Shown: positions 46,330-58,440 of the stretch, one piece after another | Layout: each line of letters opens with the position of its first letter | Numbering within the stretch: the first letter of the stretch is position 1 | Assembly (NCBI RefSeq): GCF_000471905.2 | Contig: NW_006495382.1 | Span: forward strand, 138,431-202,430 | DNA: 64,000 nucleotides | Origin: Amborella trichopoda | Taxonomy: Eukaryota > Streptophyta > Magnoliopsida > Amborellales > Amborellaceae | Reading direction: 5' to 3' | Program-made: the position numbers and the translations under genes | The notes under the pieces: generated by a model | What the model saw: only the letters and a program-made list of their open reading frames with translations | Databases searched by the model: none | What the model was told of the DNA's origin: nothing

Positions 46330-47790
46330 ATGTCCCTTGGTCGAATGGGAGAGGAAGAAGAGAAGGAAAGAGAAAGAGGAGAGATAAGAAAAGAAGAGAG
46401 AGAAAGAGAGAGAAGAAAAGAGATAGGATAAAAGATAAGGAAAGGAGAAGAAAAGGAAGAGAGGAGATAAAAGAGAAAGGAGAGAGAAGAGAAGAAGAGA
46501 GAAGAAAAGAGAAGAAAGGAATGTGGAGAGAAAGAAGAGAAAAGAGAAAAGGGAAAGAAGGGAGAAAAGAAAAGAAAGGAGAGATAGAAGGAACGGGGAG
46601 AGAGAATAAGTGAGAGAAAAAGAATAGAGAAGGAAGCATGGACGGCGATGGGCTTCCGTCATCCATGTCAGAGGAGAGAGAAGAGAAGAAAGAGAAGAAC
46701 GAAAGGTGAGAGAAGGAGAAGAAAACGTGGACAACGATGAGTTTCTGTCGCCCATGATAAAGGAAAGAGGAGAGAGAAAGAGAATGGATGGCGATGGGTT
46801 ATGCCGCCCATGACAGAGCAAGGAGGATAGAAAAAGAATAGGGACGACGATGGGTTCCACTGCTTATGAGAGAGGAAAGAGGAGAGAGAAAGAATAAAGA
46901 CAGCGATAGGTTTCGTTGTTCATAACAGAGGAAAGAGGAGAGAGAAAGAACATGGATGACGATGAGTTCCACCGTCCATGAAAGGAGATAGAGAAGAAGA
47001 AAATATGGACGGTGATGGGTTTCCACTACCCATGACAGAGGAAAGAAGAGAGTGAAAGAACATGAACGGTAATGAGTTTACACCGCCCATGACAGAGTAA
47101 AGAAGAGGGAGAAAGAACATGGACGGTGATAGGTTTCCACTGTCCATGTCAAGAGAGAGAGAAGAACAACAAAGGGAAAGGTGCGCACGACCCTAGGCAT
47201 CGCCGCTTGTGTTGTAAGGGAATCAGACACAACTCGACCTGCCACTCGGGAAAGGGCCGATTCAGTGTCCTTGTCAAAGAATGAGGAAAGGAATGTCACA
47301 CAAGGTGATGAGCATCACCGTGCACAACATGGGGAAGGGGAAACTTGGACAGAGGCCCAGCCCACTGTGCATGTTTCTAGAGGATAAGGGAAGAATGAGA
47401 ATGTCATGCTCAATGATGGGTATCGTTGTGCATGACTGGAGAGGAGAGAGGAAAGAAATAACAGGGTGAGAGAAAGAAAGAGAGGAAGAAAGAGGGTTAG
47501 GGAAGAGAAAGAAGAAAGGAAAGTAGAGAGAGAAGGAAGGAGAAGATTAAGAAAGAAGGGGAATAGGAAAAGAGAAAACAGAGAGAAAAGAGGAAAGAAG
47601 AAGAAGAGAGAGAGAGACATGCACGGCAATGGTTATTGTCGTGCATGTTTGAGATGGAGATGAGAGAGACAGAGAGAAGAAGGAGAAGAGAGAGAGAGAA
47701 AGAAAGATGAGAGAAGAAGAAGAGAGAAAGAAAGAAAGAGGAGAGAAAATAAGAGAGGAGAAGAACAGAGAGAGAAAGGAAGAGGAGAGA
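46330..47790 (-). repeat. GA-rich tract and hairpin minisatellite in M1 5' LTR
   Basis: Nearly pure purine on the plus strand at 46340-46630 and 47460-47790, with units between 46635 and 47160. In the unit at 47118-47148, CATGGACGGTG and CCACTGTCCATG pair across TAGGTTT with one mismatch. It corresponds unit by unit to 13080-13580 with substitutions. Confidence 0.85.
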
Positions 47791-47936
47791 GAAAGTTACC
47801 TTCATCAAGTAGTATCAAACTTTTTCTTCTCTCTCCTCTCTCTCAAAGACGTGCCTCTCCAACTCAACATAAAAATTCGAACTTTATTGATCAATTGAGA
47901 GTATGAGAGGATCCCTTTACAATTAGGTTTAGCATG

Positions 47937-47945
47937 TATTTATAG
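47937..47945 (-). promoter_or_regulatory. TATA box of M1 5' LTR
   Basis: CTATAAATA on the minus strand after GGGCCCAATT. Transcription would start some 30 bp further and run through the CU-rich leader towards the primer site at 45624. Confidence 0.65.
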
Positions 47946-49244
47946 AATTGGGCCCTAAACATGGGTGGATGCCCAAAACCTATCTTAATTGATGATAATT
48001 AAAATTTATTTGAATTAAAAGAAATTCTAAAAATGGATACAAAATGATTGTTTTGCCCCTGCTTAACAATACATGGAATTCAAAAACAGTCCCTGCTGCA
48101 GCCCTAGAACATGTGTGATTTTTCATGGATAATCCGAGGTTGCTCTGATGCCCATTTGATAAAACTATGTTTGCTTTCTTGTAAGGCTCATCATGGCGAT
48201 CGATTTGATAATACCTTTGAGCCATAGATCGCGTTTATAGGCCACGATCATGTGACTTGAAATTCGTGCGAATCTTGAAAGCTTCAGATCGATAGTGTGT
48301 TCACATCTTGATGTTTCTTTGTGATTTCTTTACTGTATTGCACTGAGCATGCTGTCACGATCACGTGGCAACAAACGCAGCTCGATTTCGTGCTCGGAAG
48401 AAGATTTTGCAGTCTTGAGTTTTTTACCACAATCTGAATTCCAGCAGCTAGAATTTAAATCAACTTTATCTGCTCCACGCATAAAATCCAACAATTCATC
48501 ATGCATAGGGATCGAACCAATGGTAGCCCTGGACCTTATGCACGCGACAGAACTGGTCTTGTGTCAATTCGATGCATGACCGTCGTGATATGGCCGCTTG
48601 AGCGGGATGTGTAGCTAGTGAATTTCCTACAACTCCCTTTACAAAACATTGACTTCTTGCTAGCTTTTCTCCCGGCTCAGGCGTCTTCATGGGGCGTGCC
48701 AATATCAAAACAATCGTCTTGACGAGACGACTATGCTCATAAAATTTGAGCATGATCCGACTTGGGGCGAGTGAGATATGGCTCCTGAAATTCACTGCCT
48801 GAGACTGTAAAATTAGTCATCATTAATGGTGATTTAGTGCAGGGAGGGCACATGGGAATAGCATGCGGCCTACCTCGTTTTTGGTCTTTTACCTATAACT
48901 ATGTCCTAGAGAGCCCACCATTGGGGTTTTCAACCATCCCGGATCCATTAATAGTAGTCTCATAGAAATTTGACGCACCGAAAATAGAGTTCTAGTTACA
49001 GGGTCCATTTCAGGGTGCTAGAGACTGATTTTTTCAAATTTGTTTCTTTGTCTACACTTCCTTAGACATGTCGAATTGCGAAGAAACTTGGCAGGTGGCC
49101 TTTTGAAGTCCTTTTGAACATTACCACTTGTTCTGAGGAAATTTTGAGACTGTCGAGAATTCCACTGTAATTCAGGCTTTAATGACCGGCTTCTCTTTTT
49201 ATTCAACATTAGGGACCCAAGGTGTTAAAAAATGTCTTCAAATA

Positions 49245-49249
49245 GTGAG
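49245..49249. repeat. Right target site duplication of M1
   Basis: GTGAG, identical to 12072-12076. Confidence 0.85.
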
Positions 49250-50308
49250 ACCTGGACCATCATGTTACTCTCTGAGTCCTTTCTTAGTCCTCCAATTTTT
49301 GTGATTAAAGGATCAACCATCTGAAAGCGATTAAAGAAATATGGACACATGTCATGACTGCCGTGTACAGTTGAACGACCAGGCGATGCTTGATGAAGAA
49401 AACAGGTTTCCTTGTTTTACTCACATGAAGATTCTGTAGAGCTTGGAGCCTACGAATTCAAAATTGAATGTCACAAGGATAATCATGGACTAAAACAAAG
49501 GGCCATCATAAAGAGATATTCAAGTGCATAGCAGATTGACTCAAATCGTATGATTACCATTTTGAAATGAAAAGATAAGGATGCATACCCTGCAGTTCTG
49601 TCATTTGGAGAAGAAGATAAGATTAAATATGTAGATGAAGGGTGACGATTAAAATATATTAGAGGCATGGTTATTCATTAAGAACCATGACTTGTCAATA
49701 CGAAGAAAAAGGATAAAAAGGGGATCTCTCGATTTGAGAGGGGTTTGCACATTTTGATACGCACACATTTTTGGCTTGCACTCATGGAATGAGTTCACTT
49801 CTGTGAGAATTGAAAGTGAAGGAGTGAGTGACACATCCAAGACACAAAAAGAGATACAAGTCAGATTAAAAACTATTCTCTAGTGCGGTTGATATACAGC
49901 GAAGAAGAAGATCATCTTTCGTGAACCACTTGTGGACTGTTCTCAAAGGTAGACTAGACTTGAAGATTAATATCCTTGCGTACAATCACGGGTATGGGCC
50001 GGTATTCCCTTTGATATTATCTTCTCTTTTGATATGTCTGTATATTTTCTCCCTTTCAAATGAATGTATATGTCTCAAGGCCTGAATCAAGGGTATTCGA
50101 CCTATTTTCCTTTTCTTTGCCTGATGTAAATTGTAACAAAGGAATTAACCTCTTGAATTGTATGATTTTTGTTATATAAATATAACAAAACTTGTGTTTA
50201 TATGATATGGAATGCATGGACGAATTTGGCGTCGAATGTGATATCCTCTTATATTTGCTTGAAGTCTAATGTTTGACAAAATATTTTAATCAATTTAAAC
50301 ATCGTACA
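49250..50308. other. Flank of M1 right end, no gene seen
   Basis: AT-rich single-copy sequence that was contiguous with 11900-12076 before M1 inserted. There is no long frame and no recognised motif apart from the inverted repeat at 50167-50190. Confidence 0.6.
50167..50190. repeat. Perfect 10-bp inverted repeat, 4-base loop
   Basis: TTTTGTTATA and TATAACAAAA separated by TAAA. The centre contains a TATATAAATA sequence that could act as a TATA box, but no gene or LTR was found downstream on either side. Confidence 0.8.
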
Positions 50309-50889
50309 TTTCAGAGCACCCAATACCACCTTCTCCATAATCAGAGCAATTGGTGGTTGTCTCAAAACACCAAGTCTCTAAATTGGCCCTCACCACCTTT
50401 TCGCAACAATCGTAAGGATATGCAAAGCATTCGCTAGCAGCCAAGAGATCGGTGATTGTGAGCATGTCCTAGAACTGAGCACACATCTCTTGAGTCCAAC
50501 TGTACTACCCGCGAAGGAAGCCACTCTCTTCTTCACATCTAAAACCCCCACTATCCCATTGGATTGGGAATGTTCTGCCTCCCGCTGTGTTCTTATGGGC
50601 ATAATGAAGATGGAAACTACTCAAGAGAGACCCATAAGGAATTCCATTGAAATCCACAAAGTTCGAGCGGCTCAACCATATAGTTGATAGAGAGGGGCCA
50701 TTTTATATGCTCGCAGATGTTTACATCAGCCTGAGATATAGGTTTATGACGAAGAAGCTCAACTCATGTACACTTCTCTTGCCAATCCTCCCCTTTGGGA
50801 CTTCTTTGGTACGCATGACGTCTGAAAATGGAAGAAAATGAGAGTTGTTGTGTCAGTTCAAGCCATAACTCATACTCATATCTCATATG

Positions 50890-51460
50890 AATATTAGCCT
50901 AAGGCTCTTAATCGATGACTAATGTCTTCGCGACTCAAGTCGAGGTTCGATACTTAGACTCATTTCTTATATTAGCCTAAGGCTCCTAACCGAGAGTTGA
51001 TGCCTTTGCAGCTTAGGTCAAGGTATCGATCCTTAGTCTCAATTCTTATATTAGCCTAAGGCTCCTAACTGATGGCTAATGTCTTGGTGGATCAGGTCGA
51101 GATTCGATCCTTAGACTCATTTCTTATATTTGTTAAGGCTCCTAACTGGCGGCTAATGCCTTCGTGGCTCAGGTCGAGGTTCGATCCTTAGACTCACATC
51201 TCCCCTATACAGCATAAGGCTGCACCCAACGGTTGATCTGGCCAAGGTTCGGTCCTAAGATTCATATTCCTCATATACAGCCTAAGGCTCCTAATTAGTA
51301 GTTGATGCCATCGTGGCTCAGGTCAAAGTTTGATCCTTAGATTGATATTCCTCATAAGGTCTAAGGCTTCTGACCGACAATGATGCCTTCATGGAGCAAG
51401 GCAATATTCGACCTTTCACTTCTCAGATACATATCAGCCTAAGGCTCCTAATCGACGACT
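50890..51460. repeat. 77-bp minisatellite with GGTTCGATCC core (E0-R)
   Basis: About seven units beginning TTAGCCTAAGGCTCCTAAC (with the palindrome AGCCTAAGGCT) and ending GAGGTTCGATCCTTAGACTC. Cores lie near 50944, 51023, 51101, 51178, 51247, 51327 and 51400. Within a unit CTAAGG and CCTTAG can pair. It corresponds to 7780-8330. Confidence 0.85.
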
Positions 51461-53039
51461 GATAGCTCAATATGGCTCAAATCATAGGTTCATTCTTATA
51501 TATGTCTCAGTATGTAACTGGCCCTAAGGTTTCGTGATCAATGCCTGATGTTCTTAATATAGTTCAGGTCATAGATCTTACCTTGGACTTTTTCAAGATA
51601 TGTTCATCTCAAGGGTCTAACTGACAACCAATGCTCGTGATATGACTTTGGTCATAGATTATTCTTGAGACCATCTCACGAACTTAACTCTTATGAGCCT
51701 GAGTTTTACCGTTAATCGCTAAGACTCAAATAGGCATGAATGACAATGAATAAACGATGGTCATGAAGTCAACGTCAGTAAATGACTCAAAACCCAGCAA
51801 TTAAACTGACAGTCCATTCAACCCTGGACTAATGACTGATTAAAAAGTCAAGCAGGTCTAATTTTGGATTCTTGACCCTCAACCAATTCTTCATAGGAAA
51901 AACTCAGTTCAAAATCTGAAAAATCCTAAGGGATTTTACAAAATTTTGGAAAAGCTTCTACATGATAAATTGAATCCAAAAAATCCCAAAATCCCAATTA
52001 ATCAAAAGCCAAAGTCAGGGCAATGCCCAACGCAATGACTAATATCAAGAAGGCGGAATTAGCAAAGAACTGCTGAACCTTTTCCTTGTCTTGAGCATAT
52101 GCTTAGGAATCAGGTGTTAAGGTCAGGGAGTGTGAGAAATAAAGAGAAAAGGAAAACAATGATAATGAAATAAAAATTGCCAATTCTTACTATCCTTTTG
52201 AAAGATGATTGCAGAAAAAGATATGGAACAGATGAAAGGGACAACAGACAATAATCAAGAAAAACACAAGCTTCACTTGCAAAAATAAGCAATTTCCTTC
52301 ATGGATGTTGAAACCCTCGGAGAAGGATCATCGGATATTGGTCAGAATCTCTATATTTATAAGACAACGATCTAAAAAAAAAAGAGCAAATGTGGTGATT
52401 GTGAGGTCTTTTTAAGCATAGAGGAAAATCAGAAACGGTGATTGCATAAGTTTTTTCTTTATTGTCGACGGAAGTTGTGGGAAGATTGTCGTGTAAGAAG
52501 ATTTTGGGAACTGCAAAGGGGCTGATAAGTTGTCGAATAAGAGAATAGGAGATAAAGATGAAGTTCAAAACAGATGGAAGAAGGATGAAAAAGGCTTAAG
52601 GGAGGCATGACGCTTGGATGTCACATCGCCTCAATCCATGCCCATTTAAGGCAGGATGATGATGATGGTTGGCCTTTTTATCATAATGGCCACACATGCA
52701 TAACAAAAGATGTTTAAGTCTCGGGATATTTTGAAAAGAGAAGGATAAAAGTTTTATTTTGAAGAGAAGGCTTATCTCCTACCCATAACGAATGGTGGAA
52801 TGAATAACTCTCTTTCAAAGAGTGTTAACATAGATCATGTAAGGCACATCCAGGAATGTTGATCGGTGTACAAAATAAAATATGCATAGAGAAAAAAGAG
52901 GATACATGACTAATGAAATACAAAGCTTTATTCATGATTTTGTAGGACAATGCCCTCACAATATAGTTGAAAAAAAACAAAAAGAAGAAGAAAGAAAACA
53001 AAAAGATAAAGAGATAGCTCATTCGGGCTAAAACACAGG

Positions 53040-53460
53040 GTCTCACTCCCTTAACCAGATCAACTAAGTGATCCTGCTCACCTTCCTCTTAACAGAGACA
53101 AGGGTTTCTTTCGTATGATCGGCCTCGCCCCTGTAGAAGTTCAACATGTTTTAATGGTGCCCTGCCTCATGGTGAAGCCTTGTTACTAGTCCTTGGAGGC
53201 AGGCAATATCTTCAAACTTAGGATCTTTCTTAAGTACAGCCTCAAGGGTTGCTTCATATGCCCATTCATCAAACTCCTCAAAAGAGGAGGGAGCTATACC
53301 CAAAATCATAAAGGTGGGTTATCTGTGGCTTCTCTCTCCCTCCATAGCAGCCAGAGGGATGTCTATAGTGTGCTCCCTATTGCGCTTTATAGCGGCAGTA
53401 AGGTCAGGGTTTAAAGAGATGGATAGCCAACAGGGAAACTTTGGAGAGAACTCATGTTGT
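53040..53460 (-). pseudogene. Anonymous frame of E0-R, degenerate
   Basis: On the minus strand it begins near 53440 with LSISLNPDLTAAIK, continues through PSSFEEFDEWAYEATLEAV and IACLQGLVTRLHHEA, and ends KETLVSVKRKVSRIT. It has about three in-frame stops. It is the counterpart of 9735-10136. No known family is recognised. Confidence 0.4.
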
Positions 53461-54219
53461 AATATGGGTAGTATGATATAAGTAGGGTTCTTCCTACCAT
53501 TGGGTATATATATAGACCCATAAGAAATCCAAAGAGATTACCTCATGGGAATGAAGAATGACAATGATGAATGTTGAGAATTCGAGATGTGGTGGTTATC
53601 CGTCCTCATGGTTAATGTTAAGGCTCGTAGAATAAGGGGAATGTTTGCGAGAATTAAGGCATGCATGCATGACCATAATGAAGGAGATATATGATGTTGG
53701 TAACTCACCCAAATCACTGGACATCACACGTCTTTTGGGATCCTCCCATGCATGCAACACCCGGGGTGGTTTTGTTGGATGTTTTTTTAGTCACATATGA
53801 GACTAAGTATACTCTGTCAAATGTTTGATAAGATTGGAGGCTGATTATGAGACAAGTGTTTAATAAATGCCAGATGAATATTATGATAGATAATAGATAA
53901 GATATATGGGATTAATAAGTTTAAAACCTTAAAGTATGCCTTGGTTGTTGAAAATTCTCTTAGTTATCATATGAGACTAAGTAAGTTTTAACCAATGTTG
54001 GATGGACTAAGGATATCATTATAACACAAAGTCTTAGACAAACGTTGGATAACTGTCTTAACAAACAATGGAGAAGATATGAGCATGGCTCTTGATAAAT
54101 ACCAGCTAAGATATGACCCGGATATGATATGTCAGATTCTCATAGCTAATGGGGAGAAACGATTGATAATCACTGCATCTGTATCTCCCATGGTGCACCT
54201 TTTCATTTATTATATTTGT

Positions 54220-57107
54220 TTCTAAATTGAATGCTAATCTAATCATTGTGGGCCAACTTGTTGATGCTTGTTACAATGTTCAAATTTCTCGTGATGGTTG
54301 TGTGATACATGACATACACATTAGGACAATGAAAGGGAAGGGGCATAGATTTGGTCCTCATTTTGCCTTAGAGTTTGAGAAACCAACCTATGATGTTATT
54401 TTCTTTTCTCCTTCAGATTTTTTCTGTTTCTAATAAACAATGGAATATGTGGCATCAGATACTTGGTCATCCCAATGCAAATAAATTAGATAATTTGATT
54501 TGTTTTGGTTTCTTACTTAATGAAGCACTTGATTTAAATTTTGTTAATAAACCTTGCATTAGTTGTTCTTTGAATAAGAGCATTAGTTTGGGTTTTCCTA
54601 CTCCAATAGACAAATCAACCACACCTTTTAATCTTTTTTAAAGTGATGTATGGGGTCCTACTCCAACGTTATCCAAAATGGGATAAAAATATTTTGTTTT
54701 GTTCATTGATAATTGCCTACACTATGCCTAGATATACTTCATGGCCATAAATTTGATATGTTTTCCCATTTCCAAACCTTTTTATTCGTGGTTGTGACAC
54801 AATTTGGTACAAAAGTAAAAACCATATAGTCAGAATCTAGAGGAGAATATTTATCTAATATCCAATCATAGACCAAGTTGTCCTTAAATTTTACAAGAAA
54901 GTGGCATAGCTTAGAGGAAAAGTCGTCTTATCTTAGAAATTGTTAGGACCCTTATTCATGACTCCCATATTCCTCATAGTTTTTAGATTGAAGCTGCATA
55001 AACAGTTGCTTATCTCATAAACCGCCTCCCGTCCTAAACTTTTCATAAAGAATTTCCATATTATCCATTACTTCATAATCGTCTTGATTATTATTGCTTG
55101 ATGTTTTTTGATGTCTGCTTTTTTATGTTTCTATACATGAGATAACAAAAATTTCTATTCAAGTAGCCACTTGGGTTTTTGTAGGATACTCTCACGACTA
55201 AAAGGGATTTCAATGTTAAGACCCAGTACCTTGTCGTGCACGTGTTTCTCACAATGTCATCTTTTTTAAGCCTATTTTATTTATTATCAATTGCTAAATC
55301 AAAAAATTCCTCTGATCCTTTCTTAGCATATTTGTCAGATGTTAGCTCCACTAACAAATCGTTACAATCTTTGGTGCATCAACAACATGGCAAACAAAAC
55401 CAATCCACACTTCCTTCAGCTCATTAGCCAAAACAAAGTCAGACTTCTGTCCTACCTATAAGTGGTACTTTTCCCTCTTCCTTTTCTCCTAACCTTGTTT
55501 CTTTTTATCTCTCTACCGAATTACAACGTTCTTAACATGTAACTCACCCACCTGACCTATATGGTTTTTCCCTTGATGATTTTGACTTTCCACTACACCT
55601 GAGATTAATGTTTACTTCTCTTAATACCGTTCGTAGTCCTTCCAACCACCTAGATATTTTTTTACTTCCTAGACCATTGTTTGCTCCCCTAGATTCAGTT
55701 GATATTCCTTCCACTTGTCAGCAAGCCTCTACTATTCCATGTTGGAAGGAGGTCATGGCTACAGAGATAAGTGCCTTGTTGGAAAATGACAACTGAGGTA
55801 TTGTTCATTGGCCTTTCTAATGTATCTATTATCAAAATTAAATGGGTCTTTTCTATAAAGCTTAATTCAGATGGAGGGATTGAGCGGTATAAATCACGAC
55901 TAGTTGCTCATGCTTACAAGCAGGAGTATGACATAGGCTATGAAGAAACATTTGCTCTAATTGCTAAAGTGACCATTGTACATACAGTAATTGCCTTCTC
56001 AATCATTTGTCAATGGACTATCTGACAGATGGATGTAAAAATTACAATTCGTTATGGACATTTGAAAGAGATAATATATATGCGACCTTCTCCTAGGTAT
56101 TGACATGACAAGTTTATGGTTTGTCATTTGAAGAAATCCTTGTATGGTTTAAAACAAGCTCCTAGAGCATGGTTTCAACGGATTCCACAAGTCATTTTAT
56201 ATAATGGGTTCACATAAAGTGCTAATGACTATTCACTATTTACCCACCACTGTTCCTCAGGGATAACAATTCTTCTACTATATGTTGATTATATCCTTAT
56301 CACATGAGACAACCATGACAAATATACAACACTTGATAGAGCTTATTAGTAACTCATTCAAATGAAAGATTTGGGCCCACTGACTTATTCTCTGGCCTAG
56401 AGATTCATTACTCTCATGATGGATATATAGTTAACCAGAAGAAGTACACCAAAGATTTGATTAAGCTGGCCAACTTAACGAATGATAAATGTGTGGATAC
56501 ACTAATGGAGGTGAATGTAAATATAGGAAGGCTGATGTGGACAAACTTCCAGATCCCCATCATAATCACCTTTATGTTGTGCACCGTATGACTCAGTGTC
56601 CACAAAGTACATGTTGTAGAAGGCACTTCTTTTCTTGTAGATCTTCTCTCCGATTACGAGGCCATGTTGATGCAGATTGGGCAAGATGCCAGATACGCGA
56701 TGCTCGACATTAGATGTTGTGCTTTTCTTGGAGACTCTTTCATACTGGGAAATGTAAGAAATAACAAACTATGTCAAAACTTTTGCAGAAGCTGAATACT
56801 GGGCCATGTCCTCAGCTTGCAATGAAATCACTTGGTTAAGTGATCTCTTAAATGACATAAATGTTCTTCATTGATCTCCTATGCCATACATATTGCCTCC
56901 AATCCAGTAATCTATGAGCGCACAAAGCATATAGAAGTTGATTGTCATTTCATTCGTCAAAAATTCCTAGCTGGAGAAGTTACGCTCGCACACATTGCCT
57001 CACAATAATAGCTTGCAGATATATTTACTAAGGAAATAACTCGAGCTTGTCATGACTATCTCAATGACGAACTGATGTTATTCAACCAACGTTAATTTGA
57101 GGGGGAG
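54220..57107 (+). pseudogene. Ty1/copia polyprotein, 5'-truncated and broken
   Basis: Order of domains: the pre-integrase region with an intact HHCC zinc-binding site (HQILGH at 54453-54470, CISC near 54560); integrase core and end (54640-55260, several stops), with a LINRLPS-type block near 55017; and reverse transcriptase starting WKEVMATEISALLEN (55740). The RT then shows KSLYGLKQAPRAWFQR (about 56134-56181) and a damaged catalytic box YVDYILIT (56281). RNase H has GHVDADWAR (56661), EAEYWAMSSA (56786) and ADIFTKEI (57016). Integrase before reverse transcriptase defines the copia superfamily. Gag and protease are missing and E0-R adjoins on the left. Confidence 0.9.
57099..57107 (+). other. 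Copia polypurine tract
   Basis: GAGGGGGAG directly before the LTR start TGTAGAG. This is the classic end of a plant copia element. Confidence 0.8.
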
Positions 57108-57311
57108 TGTAGAGAACATTGAAAAAATTTGTATAAAGACCTTGTATCATAAAACGTGTGTTATTCCAGTTATATATAATTAAATACACTATCTAATGTG
57201 CAAGTTAACTTCTTGCACAAATTGCCTATGGTTGTATGTATAGCTGTTAATAATAGCTAATAAATATATATTTTTCTTTATGCCCCTCAATGTGTTTTAC
57301 ACCTTAACACA
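57108..57311 (+). mobile_element. Copia 3' LTR (right end tentative)
   Basis: Starts TGTAGAGAACATTG after the polypurine tract. TATATATAA near 57171 may be its TATA element. The end is placed at CTTAACACA because it gives a short TG...CA unit of about 204 bp. No second LTR exists in the window to confirm it. Confidence 0.5.
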
Positions 57312-58190
57312 GTCATTAGCATTTTTAGTCCCTCAAATTTTTTGTGTGTAACATCTTCAACCTAGCGACTATTCTCGAAAAATAAAATATTTCAAATGCA
57401 CTCTATTGTGTGTCTGTCGAAGTTATCAAACCACGGGAAATTTAGATAGTCAAATATGCGGGATAAGTACCCAAAAAAAAAATTTCTTTTTTGTTAAGAA
57501 TAACCATGTAATTATTATAGGGCGTGGTGGATCCCAAAATTTCCATTTTGCGAAAATCCTCCTTGGTCGCTCTCTGGGCCCAAGGAGTAAATATATGATA
57601 TTGCTCCTAAAGGAGTACACCGGACACACTCAAACTAAAAATTGTGTTTCATTTCACCTTAACCAACCGTTATCAGCAACGGATGATTAAGATGACTTGT
57701 TCCACCACTCGAGCGGACATTGATGGACTCGGAGTGGAGGAAGTTTTATCTCAGCCATCCACTTTGGGTAAGGACTGATCCAGGACCAATGTAGCCCACT
57801 CTTCATGAGAAGATGTTTTTTCTTAAGGAATAGGGCCTACTATGTCCACTGCTTCATTACATTTGCGATGTGCTGAATTCATTAAACTTATTTTAACATG
57901 GATGACAATCATTTGTACGTCTTAAACATTGGCAATCAACTCCCTCCCAAACCTCGGAGGGAGAAGCTCATGTAAAAGCATGGAAGATTGACTTTGACAT
58001 CTAACCATGAAAAGTAGAAAAATATGACATCACTCAACAGAAAAATTGTTGAAAACGTGAGTTGGAACGAGCACCCCAAACCCAACACGCAACTCCAAAG
58101 CCGTGTTCATTACCCCATCATGAAACCATAAAAAATGACAAAAAATTCAACATACAACTCCTTTGGAATGAGTTAAGGGTAATTTTCTAG
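57312..58190. other. Intergenic sequence, no gene seen
   Basis: Low-complexity and AT-rich stretches with an A run at 57474-57482. No coding or element signature is recognised. Its right part would be the 3' flank of the SMR-like gene, which is transcribed leftwards. Confidence 0.5.
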
Positions 58191-58335
58191 TCAGTCTGAA
58201 CTGAATAATACAAAGCAATATCGATTTCACATCACAGAAGGAAACATATATGGTGAAACTGAATAAAGAATACAGTGGTAAAGCGCATATTACTCAGTTT
58301 GAACTGAATAATACAAAGCAATATCGATTTCACAT
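58191..58335. repeat. Tandem duplication, period 103 bp, behind the SMR-like gene
   Basis: The 42-bp copies at 58191-58232 and 58294-58335 (starting TCAGTCTGAA and TCAGTTTGAA) differ at one base. They lie about 110 bp downstream of the SMR stop codon, probably within its 3' untranslated region. Confidence 0.85.
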
Positions 58336-58440
58336 TATAGACGTACATCTCGCATACAAATGTATAATACATGTAGCACGATAACATTTTGAATACGGAA
58401 TTTTCGCCCTACGATCTTATAATAATATATATGCAACTCA

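Larger units (their letters stand above)
12077..49244 (-). mobile_element. M1: large Ty3/gypsy-type element with two nested insertions
   Basis: Read on the minus strand the order is: 5' LTR (49244-45628), primer site (45624-45608), gag leader and gag (to 43602), insertion P2, rest of gag and protease (38408-34930), an opposite-strand mobile-domain frame (34272-31660), insertion P1, a repeat-rich 3' zone (19539-15732), and the 3' LTR (15731-12077). GTGAG flanks both ends. Without P1 and P2 the element is about 19.9 kb. The tRNA-Arg primer site, long LTRs, Gag knuckle and protease features, and an opposite-strand extra frame fit the Tat branch of plant Ty3/gypsy elements. That placement is an inference, since no reverse transcriptase is present to test it. 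In one 84-bp stretch of the two LTRs (14411 and 47958 onward) about 8 positions differ, so the insertion is old. Confidence 0.85.
45628..49244 (-). mobile_element. M1 5' LTR
   Basis: 3617 bp, starting TATTTGAAGACATTTTTTAA (49244) and ending CCTAACTA (45628, canonical CA changed). It is collinear with 12077-15731. U3 (48300-49244) has the blocks shared with L0 and P1. The TATA box is at 47937-47945. The sense strand of R/U5 is CU-rich with a hairpin minisatellite. Confidence 0.85.
50309..54170 (-). mobile_element. E0-R: right copy of the degenerate long repeat
   Basis: Collinear and in direct orientation with 7187-11060. Shared pieces: the CACCAAGT block (50368 and 7239), the 77-bp minisatellite, the TATA-like region (CTTATAAATATAGAG, minus, 52352-52366), the anonymous frame at 53040-53460, and the final 53750-54150 block. 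It ends where the copia fragment begins. M1 lies between the two copies. The copies are considerably diverged, with many small indels, so this layer is older than M1. Confidence 0.5.
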
